A stretch of DNA of 17,875 nucleotides, taken from Gemmobacter sp. GTDB lineage: Bacteria; Pseudomonadota; Alphaproteobacteria; Rhodobacterales; Rhodobacteraceae. The notes under the pieces are model-generated. The model saw nothing but the letters and a program-made list of their open reading frames with translations. It had not been told where the DNA came from and did no database searches. The DNA lies in NCBI GenBank assembly GCA_030656535.1, contig JAUSPL010000212.1, positions 1 to 17,875 on the forward strand. Direction: 5' to 3'. The position numbers and the translations under genes were made by a program. Numbering within the stretch: position 1 is the stretch's first letter; every line of letters begins with the position of its first letter. Of this stretch, positions 7,470 to 13,270 are shown piece by piece.

Positions 7470-9529
7470 CGCGCGGGGTGATGATCGGCGTCGACGTGGG
7501 CGGAACCTTCACCGACATCTTTGTGCTGGACGAAACGACAGGGGTCGCTTCGGTTGCCAAGGTGCCGACGTCGCGCCCGGACCAGTCGGCAGGATTTCTG
7601 GCCGGGATCGGCGCCCGTGTGTCCGATCTTGGAACCGTGGCCACCGTGGTACATGGCACCACGGCAGGCACCAACGCGTTGCTGGAACGCAAGGGCGCCA
7701 GGATCGGCATCATCACGACCGAGGGTTTCCGCGACGTGCTGGAAATGCGCCGCCGGGATCGTCCCCGGACTTGGGGCCTGCGCGGCGATTTTGAACCGAT
7801 TGTACCGCGCGATTTGCGGTTGGAGGTGCGCGAACGCGTGTTGGCCGACGGCAGTATCCACTCGACTATCGATCTGGACGGCGTACGCGCGGCGGGTCAG
7901 GCATTGCTGGATGCCGGGTGCAAGGCCGTCGCGGTGTTGTTCGTCAACTCCTACGCCAACAATTCCAACGAACAGGCGGCTGTCGCGGCTCTGAGGGCCA
8001 TGTGGCCAAACCCGCACGTGTCGGCCAGTTCGGAAATCCTGCCCGAAATCCGCGAGTTCGAGCGGTTTTCCACCACGGCCCTGAACGCTTATTTGCAACC
8101 AGAGGTATCGGGCTATCTGGGCCGGCTGGAATCCGCGCTGACATCGGGGGGATTTGGCGGCGAATTCCTGATCGTGCAGTCTAACGGCGGCGTGATGGCG
8201 GTCGACACCGCCTGTCGCCTGCCGGTGCGCACGGCGTTGTCGGGCCCGGCGGCGGGGGTCATCGCGGCCGGATACATCGCGCAGACCGCAGGGTTTCCCG
8301 ACATCATCACCGGCGACATGGGCGGCACGTCGTTCGACGTGTCCCTGATTGCGGACGGGCAAGCAGCGCTGGCGGCGCAGACCAGCATCGATTTCGGCAT
8401 GGTTGTGCGGACCCCGATGATCGAAATCGCCACCATCGGCGCGGGCGGCGGGTCGATTGCCTGGGTGGACAAGGGTGGCTTGCTGAACATCGGCCCCGAA
8501 AGCGCGGGGTCCGACCCCGGACCAGTGGCTTATGGGCGCGGCAATACACGCCCGACCGTCACGGATGCCAACATCGTCCTGGGCCGCATCGACCCCGAAC
8601 GCCCCATCGGCGGCGGGCGGCTGGATGTCGTTGCGGCGCGGGCCGCAATCGACGCCCATGTCGGCGCGCCCTTGAACCTTTCCACCGAACAGGCAGCCGA
8701 GGCGATCATTCGGGTGGCCAACTCTCGCATGGCGGGGGCGATCCGGCTGGTGTCGATCGAACGCGGTTTTGACCCCAAGCAATTCGCCTTCATGCCATTC
8801 GGCGGCGGCGGCGCGCTGCACGCAGGTGCCATGCTGGACGAGGTCGGCCTTGGTCGCGCCATTATACCGCGCTATCCCGGTGTGACCTCTGCGATGGGCT
8901 GCGTCATTGCGGACATGCGGCAGGACTTCGTGCAGACCGTCAACATGATGACGGACGCGGTCGATGGGGACGCGATGGCCGCCCTGATGCAAAGTCATCT
9001 GGACGAAGGCCTGCGCCTGTTGGATGCCGCAGGCGTCAATTTCGTGTCGCGGACATGGGCCTTCGATCTGGACATGGCCTATGTAGGCCAGACCCATACC
9101 GTCGCGGTGCCGCTGCCGATCACCGTGACAGAAGGCCGGGTGCAGCCGCCCAGCCGCGCGGCGATCAGTGCGGCCTTTGATGCCGCATATCTGCGCGTCT
9201 ATGGGCGGTTGCTGCCTGGTGGCGTGACACGGGTTCTGAACCTGCGGTCGTCCGTCACCGGCACTCGACCCAAGTTTGACCTGTCGACGCTTGCCCCGGC
9301 GGCCGATGCCGACCTGAAAACCGCGCGGCGCGGGACGCGCAAGGTCCACGTCGGGGGCGACTGGTGCGATGCGGCGATTCTGGACAGGTTGGCCTTGCCT
9401 GTCGGCACGGTGATTTCCGGGCCTGCCGTGCTGGAGCAACCCGACACCACCTTGCTGATCGAGCCGGGGTTGAAAGGCACCGTGGATCGGTTCGGTAACA
9501 TCATACTGGAACGAGAGGCAGCGCAATGA
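7466..9529 (+). CDS. hyuA: Hydantoinase A/oxoprolinase-family protein (HyuA), ATP-binding subunit
   Basis: A 687-aa subunit of the ASKHA-fold HyuA family, normal in length. The ATG at 7466 has a GGAG site upstream and overlaps the HyuB stop as ATGA; an earlier TTG at 7448 is unlikely. Domains run from Hydant_A_N (IGVDVGGTFTDIFV at about 7-20; HGTTAGTNALLERKGARIG) to the hydantoinase A domain with its second phosphate motif GDMGGTSFDVSLIADG. GAGGGSIAWVDKGG, SDPGPVAYG and FMPFGGGGALHAGAM follow, and the C-terminal domain ends near residue 685. It is predicted to phosphorylate the cyclic amide or imide carbonyl so that HyuB can complete ring opening; this follows from characterised homologues. 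The soluble complex would be cytoplasmic. The family call is firm and the substrate is unknown. Confidence 0.94.
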   Translation: MTRGVMIGVDVGGTFTDIFVLDETTGVASVAKVPTSRPDQSAGFLAGIGARVSDLGTVATVVHGTTAGTNALLERKGARIGIITTEGFRDVLEMRRRDRPRTWGLRGDFEPIVPRDLRLEVRERVLADGSIHSTIDLDGVRAAGQALLDAGCKAVAVLFVNSYANNSNEQAAVAALRAMWPNPHVSASSEILPEIREFERFSTTALNAYLQPEVSGYLGRLESALTSGGFGGEFLIVQSNGGVMAVDTACRLPVRTALSGPAAGVIAAGYIAQTAGFPDIITGDMGGTSFDVSLIADGQAALAAQTSIDFGMVVRTPMIEIATIGAGGGSIAWVDKGGLLNIGPESAGSDPGPVAYGRGNTRPTVTDANIVLGRIDPERPIGGGRLDVVAARAAIDAHVGAPLNLSTEQAAEAIIRVANSRMAGAIRLVSIERGFDPKQFAFMPFGGGGALHAGAMLDEVGLGRAIIPRYPGVTSAMGCVIADMRQDFVQTVNMMTDAVDGDAMAALMQSHLDEGLRLLDAAGVNFVSRTWAFDLDMAYVGQTHTVAVPLPITVTEGRVQPPSRAAISAAFDAAYLRVYGRLLPGGVTRVLNLRSSVTGTRPKFDLSTLAPAADADLKTARRGTRKVHVGGDWCDAAILDRLALPVGTVISGPAVLEQPDTTLLIEPGLKGTVDRFGNIILEREAAQ

Positions 9530-10137
9530 CCGCTCTGACCCCCAAGCGCACCGCGCTGCTGACCATCGACATGACGAACGACTTCATGCACCCGCAGGGC
9601 GCCTATGGCCGCGCAGGTCAAGGCACCGCTGAAATTACCGCCTTGCCTGCACGGATTCTGCCGGTCGTGGATGCGATCCGTGAAGCAGGCGGGATCTTTG
9701 TGTCGGCGCAGTTCACACTGGTCCCCGGCCCGGGGGGCGAGCCGTTGATCGCGCCGCATCTGAAACAGTTGCGGCCCTTCCTGGCCAAGGGCGACTTTGC
9801 CCCCGGAAGCTTTGGCCACGATCTGGTTGATGAGCTGAAGCCCTGGGACTACATGATCGAAAAGGTCAATTACTCAGCGTTCTATCAGACCCGGTTGGAG
9901 TATATTTGTCGCTATCTTGATATCGATACCCTTATCGTCGGCGGGATCGTAACCAACGGCGGCGTGGCATCGACAATCCGGGATGCGCATTTGCGCGGCC
10001 TGCACACGATCATCTTGACCGACGGCTGTGCCGCGTTCCGGCAAGATGTCCATGCCGCGACGCTGCTATCCCTGTCCTCGGTGACGGAACAGGTGACCTG
10101 TGCCGAGGCCGTGACCATGTTGAAAGGTGCTGCATGA
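9526..10137 (+). CDS. Isochorismatase-fold hydrolase lacking the nucleophilic cysteine
   Basis: A 203-aa member of the isochorismatase/cysteine-hydrolase superfamily, which includes nicotinamidase, N-carbamoylsarcosine amidase and maleamate amidase. The catalytic Asp is present (Asp15 in LLTIDMTNDF) and so is the Lys (Lys113 in IEKVNYSAF). The segment that carries the nucleophile in amidases (T-N-x-C-V) reads TNGGVAST, with Gly146 at the Cys position (codon GGC at 9961-9963). True isochorismatases such as EntB and PhzD also lack this Cys, so the protein may use water-mediated hydrolysis rather than a thioester. Both junctions are ATGA overlaps. Its position after HyuAB suggests it acts on the ring-opened product, but amidase activity is doubtful on this evidence. 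Confidence 0.86.
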   Translation: MTALTPKRTALLTIDMTNDFMHPQGAYGRAGQGTAEITALPARILPVVDAIREAGGIFVSAQFTLVPGPGGEPLIAPHLKQLRPFLAKGDFAPGSFGHDLVDELKPWDYMIEKVNYSAFYQTRLEYICRYLDIDTLIVGGIVTNGGVASTIRDAHLRGLHTIILTDGCAAFRQDVHAATLLSLSSVTEQVTCAEAVTMLKGAA

Positions 10138-11009
10138 CCAGTCTTAAATCCCGCCTTGCTGCCCCCGGTATTTTGCTGGCCCCCGGCATCTATGACGGGC
10201 TGACCGCCACGTTGGCCGAGGCCGCAGGATTCAAGGCGTTGTATCTGTCTGGTGCCGCCGTCGCCTATACCAAGCTGGGGCGCCCCGATATCGGGCTGAC
10301 CACCATGACCGAAATGGCCGACACGCTGGCGTTGATACGTGACCGGACGGACTTGCCGTTGATCGTGGATGCCGACACGGGCTTTGGCAATGCGCTGAAT
10401 GCCCAGCGCACGATGCGGGTGTATGAACGCTCGGGTGCCAATGCCCTGCAGGTCGAAGACCAGAGCTTTCCGAAACGGTGCGGCCACCTGTCGGACAAGA
10501 CGCTGATTTCCGCCGCCGAAATGGCAGGCAAGATCGCCGCGATGGCCGACGCCCGCGCGAGGGATGACACCCTGATCATCGCCCGCACCGATGCCATCGC
10601 GGTCGAAGGCTTTGAGGCCGCGGTCGACCGCGCAGGCTTGTATCTGGAGGCCGGTGCCGACGCGCTGTTCATCGAAGCCCCCCGCAGCCTCGATGAACTG
10701 GCGAAGATCATTGCCACCTTCAAGGGCCGCGCGCCGTTGATGGCAAACATGGTGGAAGGCGGGGCAACACCCATCTCTTCCGCACAAGATCTGGAAAAGA
10801 TGGGGTTTGATCTGGTGATCTTTCCGGGCGGCATCGTGCGGGCGCTGATCAGCGCGGCCGAAGACTACTATGCCAGCCTGCAAAAGCATGGGTCAAACAT
10901 CCCCTTTGCCGACCGTATGCTGGACTTCAGCGGATTGAATGACCGCATCGGAACAGCGGCCCTTCTGGACGCCGGCAAGCGCTATGGCGGTGAGGTGGCC
11001 AAGGGCTGA
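10134..11009 (+). CDS. Isocitrate lyase/PEP mutase-superfamily lyase (methylisocitrate or 2,3-dimethylmalate lyase type)
   Basis: A 291-aa TIM-barrel enzyme, the usual length for PrpB-like lyases. It carries the metal/substrate motif VDADTGFGN (78-86), the QVEDQ segment (106-110), and the lyase loop KRCGH (114-118) with catalytic Cys116. The Cys separates it from oxaloacetate decarboxylases and PEP phosphonomutases of the superfamily, and indicates C-C cleavage of a 2-hydroxy dicarboxylate to pyruvate (or glyoxylate) plus a carboxylic acid. The neighbouring LeuCD-type dehydratase makes a dimethylmalate- or citramalate-type substrate plausible, as in the Eubacterium barkeri DmdAB/Dml pair; this is inference. 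It is the last gene of the five-gene operon (ATGA overlap upstream) and is followed by a hairpin terminator. Methylisocitrate lyase of the propionate pathway is the main alternative. Confidence 0.88.
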   Translation: MTSLKSRLAAPGILLAPGIYDGLTATLAEAAGFKALYLSGAAVAYTKLGRPDIGLTTMTEMADTLALIRDRTDLPLIVDADTGFGNALNAQRTMRVYERSGANALQVEDQSFPKRCGHLSDKTLISAAEMAGKIAAMADARARDDTLIIARTDAIAVEGFEAAVDRAGLYLEAGADALFIEAPRSLDELAKIIATFKGRAPLMANMVEGGATPISSAQDLEKMGFDLVIFPGGIVRALISAAEDYYASLQKHGSNIPFADRMLDFSGLNDRIGTAALLDAGKRYGGEVAKG

Positions 11010-11027
11010 TCCTTGCGCAGACGCAAG

Positions 11028-11055
11028 ACACCCCGGCCTTGCGGCCGGGGTGTTT
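11028..11055 (+). terminator. Intrinsic terminator hairpin after the SnoaL-hyu-lyase operon
   Basis: A perfect 11-bp stem, ACACCCCGGCC (11028-11038) and GGCCGGGGTGT (11043-11053), with a TTGC loop and then TTTGTC. It lies 18 bp after the lyase stop. A smaller hairpin CTTGCG-CAGA-CGCAAG (11012-11027) abuts it. It also lies 17 bp beyond the convergent RTX gene, so it may stop both units, although the minus strand has no U-run after it. Confidence 0.82.
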
Positions 11056-11072
11056 GTCATGGCGCGACCGGA

Positions 11073-12335
11073 TCAGAAAACGAAATCGGCCGAGGTCAGC
11101 GAATGAACCCCGTCCAGCGCGACCACGATGTCGGCGATGCTGTCACCATCGACATGCGCCGCGACAAAAGTCTGGCCGTTTTGGACAAAGCCGCGCAGCG
11201 TACCCGCACCTGACCCGAACTGAACGAACTGGAAGGCTTGATTTCCCGCGACCTCGCTGTTGGCGTCAATCAACGACAGACCCGGTTTGTCGACCCCGAC
11301 CAGACAGTCGGTGTCGCGATCAAACGCGTCCGGCCCATTGACCGGGTCTGCAATGGACCGGAACATGAACACATCCGCCCCAAGCCCGCCCGACAGGACA
11401 TCGGTCCCGCCATGCCCGGTGATGGTGTCGTCGCTATTGCCCCCGAACAACTGATCGTTCCCTGCCCCTCCGCTGAGTTGGCCCTTGTTGTTGTCACCCA
11501 CCCGAGTGTCGTTCCCGTCGTTGCCAAACAGCCTGTCGTCGCCGTCAGCCCCAAACATGACATCATTGCCTGTATCGCCGGTCATCAAATCATTGCCGCT
11601 GTCACCGGACATCGTATCGTTTTCAGACCCGCCCAGGAGGGTGTCCTGGCCGCTGCCGCCGAACATGCTGTCTGTTCCGCTGCCGCCTTCCAGCCGGTCA
11701 CTATCTGCATCGCCGACGAGGGTATCATTCCCCGACCCGCAAAGCAGAGTATCGTTGCAGGCCCCGCCAAACAGCCTGTCTGCATCAAGCCGACCATCCA
11801 GTTTGTCGCTGCCCGCATCGCCGGGCAAAACATCCGCCCCGGCCTCACCGATCAGCACATCATTGCTCTTCAGCCCTGTCAGTTCGTTGTTGCCAGAGTT
11901 GCCTGAAATCACGTCGTCGTTGGTATGGGTGATGACGTTTTCGAAGTCAGAAAAGGTCATCCCGCCAAATCGACCCATGGTCAGGCTGATGGTGTTGACG
12001 GCCCCGAACAATTGCCCCGGCGATGGCATGTCGGCAAAGGACAGGGTGTCCGTCCCGGTGCCGCCAAACACCGTGTCAAACCTGGTCGAGGCAAGGACCG
12101 TGTCGTTGCCCGCATCGCCAAAAAGCCGATCATTGCCCGACCCCATCCCAAAGGTTCCAAGGCCGAAGTTCAGATCATTGCCGTCGCCTCTCGACACGGT
12201 GCCATTGCCACCGTGGACAAAGATGGTGTCATTGCCGTTCAGCCCGGCGATACTGTCGCAAAAAATCGACAAGGTGCCGTCCGTCCCTTTGCGGTCAGAG
12301 TTGCGGGTGCCGTCGATGCGAAAAAGCCTAGGCAT
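11073..12335 (-). CDS. RTX (hemolysin-type calcium-binding) repeat protein, probably type I secreted
   Basis: A 420-aa acidic protein made almost wholly of GGxGxDxLx-type nonapeptides. I chose ATG at 12335 because GGAG stands 7 bases upstream; the frame stays open further but its composition there is non-coding. One frayed repeat set spans about residues 31-95, a non-repeat insert about 100-140, and a main set about 141-322 (for example GGSGTDSMFGGSGQDTLLGG). The C-terminal 100 residues (ADVFMFRSIAD, IDANSEVAGNQAFQF, LTSADFVF) resemble the end of M10 serralysin-type proteins and probably hold the uncleaved type I signal. No protease or lipase motif is visible, and there is no N-terminal signal peptide. 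Four Cys (26, 193, 199, 344) are odd for an RTX protein. No transporter genes lie nearby. Confidence 0.88.
   Translation of the reverse strand: MPRLFRIDGTRNSDRKGTDGTLSIFCDSIAGLNGNDTIFVHGGNGTVSRGDGNDLNFGLGTFGMGSGNDRLFGDAGNDTVLASTRFDTVFGGTGTDTLSFADMPSPGQLFGAVNTISLTMGRFGGMTFSDFENVITHTNDDVISGNSGNNELTGLKSNDVLIGEAGADVLPGDAGSDKLDGRLDADRLFGGACNDTLLCGSGNDTLVGDADSDRLEGGSGTDSMFGGSGQDTLLGGSENDTMSGDSGNDLMTGDTGNDVMFGADGDDRLFGNDGNDTRVGDNNKGQLSGGAGNDQLFGGNSDDTITGHGGTDVLSGGLGADVFMFRSIADPVNGPDAFDRDTDCLVGVDKPGLSLIDANSEVAGNQAFQFVQFGSGAGTLRGFVQNGQTFVAAHVDGDSIADIVVALDGVHSLTSADFVF
11376..11909 (-). repeat. Main RTX nonapeptide repeat tract (about 27-bp coding period)
   Basis: Codons 143-320 of the RTX gene form roughly 20 tandem nine-residue units of the form GGxGxDxLx. 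They are diverged at the DNA level. Several units have lost key Gly or Asp residues, for example GRLDADRLF, GACNDTLLC and DNNKGQLSG. Folded units bind Ca2+ between turns of a parallel beta-roll. Confidence 0.82.
12051..12245 (-). repeat. N-terminal degenerate RTX repeat tract
   Basis: Codons 31-95 encode irregular RTX-like units (GLNGNDTIF, RGDGNDLNF, GSGNDRLFGDAGNDTVL, GGTGTDTLSF). A non-repeat insert separates them from the main tract. Confidence 0.65.
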
Positions 12336-12550
12336 CCGACGTCTCCATCTGGTTAAACGCCCGCGACAGGTGTGCGTCGCATGCCCGCACTTTCGCATTG
12401 GTGCGGGGTTTGCGCTGTTCCCCAAGGAACAGGGTGGGTGTGGTACGAACCTGCGCAGGCTTTGCTTGCGCTTTGGCGGCGGATTGGCGACCTTGGCTGT
12501 GGCCCGGCTTGCGGGTTGGTTCCGGGCCAAGGTCCGGTTGCAGGGATGAC
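12336..12550. promoter_or_regulatory. Divergent intergenic region between the RTX gene and the Crp-like regulator
   Basis: 215 bp without a supported gene; the RTX and regulator frames stay open through it, but without codon-like content or a ribosome site for an earlier start. It must carry both promoters. It contains the palindrome at 12415-12432 and a second inverted repeat GGCCCGG (12501-12507)/CCGGGCC (12522-12528) in the probable leader of the regulator. I could not place convincing -35/-10 pairs. Confidence 0.5.
12415..12432. promoter_or_regulatory. Perfect palindrome CTGTTCC-N4-GGAACAG, candidate operator
   Basis: Two 7-bp arms with a CCAA spacer, midway between the divergent RTX gene and the Crp-like regulator. 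The N4 spacing resembles Fnr/Crp-family operators, but the arms do not match TTGAT or TGTGA. No U-run follows on either strand, so a terminator is unlikely. Binding by the adjacent regulator is inference. Confidence 0.45.
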
Positions 12551-13267
12551 ATGACCGGAATCCAACCGATCGGCCGCATGGAAAAACCGGCATTCTGGCG
12601 CTCGTTCGCGCTGTTTGACGGGCTTCACCCGGGGACCCTGCAGGCGGTCGTCGGGGCGGCGGGGCGGACAGAACGGCCAACCGGCGCGGTGTTGTTTCAG
12701 CGCCGAGATCCGGGTGACTATCTGGTTGCATTGGCCTCGGGTCGGGTCCGGCTGACAGTTGGCACCCAGGGCGGGCGCGAACTGATCTTGCGCCACGCCG
12801 AAGCAGGGGACCCGCTGGGCGAGATGGCATTGTTTGGCCATGCCCCCCGGACTGCGGATGCCACCGCACTTGTGCCGAGCGTCGGGCATGTGGTGTACCG
12901 CAAGGCATTTGACGACATCGCTGCAGGGCATCCTGATCTGGTCTTTTCCGGTGCGCGCCATTTCAACCGCCGCCTGCGCAAAACCACGGATCAGCTTGAA
13001 TCCCTTGCGCTTTGCAATCTGGAGGCACGGGCCGCCCGGTTCTTGTTGTTTGTTTTGCGCCAAATTCACGGCGACTCGTTGCCCCCCAAGGCCGTCCTGA
13101 GGCCGAAAATCAGCCAGTCCGGGATGGCTGCAGTTCTGGGTGCAGGCCGCCCCAAGGTAAACCGCGCCTTGCAGGCCTTGAGTGAACTGGGGGCGCTTTG
13201 CAAGGTCGGGGATATCTGGTCGTGTGACACCGCCCTTCTGATGACCAGCGCCGATCAACGGGGGTAA
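12551..13267 (+). CDS. Crp/Fnr-family cyclic-nucleotide-binding transcriptional regulator
   Basis: A 238-aa regulator. The ATG at 12551 follows AGGGA (12542-12546); an ATG nine codons later is a second possibility. The cNMP-binding beta-roll spans about residues 20-130, with GDPLGEMALFG (86-96) and the phosphate-cassette pair Arg100-Thr101 in HAPRTADATA. This resembles the cAMP-contacting GE...RS/T pattern of Crp. A long helix and a winged HTH follow (about 160-235; KISQSGMAAVLGAGRPKVNRA). There are few Cys and no N-terminal Fnr iron-sulfur motif. A cyclase gene begins 3 bp downstream, so the product probably senses the nucleotide made by its operon partner. The RTX gene, divergent from it, is a natural candidate target. 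The family call is firm; targets are inferred. Confidence 0.92.
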   Translation: MTGIQPIGRMEKPAFWRSFALFDGLHPGTLQAVVGAAGRTERPTGAVLFQRRDPGDYLVALASGRVRLTVGTQGGRELILRHAEAGDPLGEMALFGHAPRTADATALVPSVGHVVYRKAFDDIAAGHPDLVFSGARHFNRRLRKTTDQLESLALCNLEARAARFLLFVLRQIHGDSLPPKAVLRPKISQSGMAAVLGAGRPKVNRALQALSELGALCKVGDIWSCDTALLMTSADQRG

Positions 13268-13270
13268 CAG

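Noticed and set aside
7436..9526. A 696-codon open frame antisense to HyuA along its full length
   Set aside because: It mirrors the HyuA frame in GC-rich DNA, its translation is low-complexity with no recognisable motif, and HyuA shows full family conservation on the other strand.
11376..12245. Tandem-repeat-like DNA that could suggest a CRISPR array or satellite
   Set aside because: The period is 27 bp in frame, units are diverged without constant repeats and unique spacers, and the translation gives RTX nonapeptides.
11485..12549. A 354-codon plus-strand open frame (and a 222-codon one at 11238-11906) opposite the RTX gene
   Set aside because: The translations are periodic, rich in Pro/Ser or Val/Ala, exactly as expected when RTX repeats are read on the opposite strand.
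12336..12908. N-terminal extension of the RTX frame up to 12908
   Set aside because: The added 191 residues are Arg/Pro-rich with no domain, overlap the Crp-like gene, and the ATG at 12335 has a good ribosome site.
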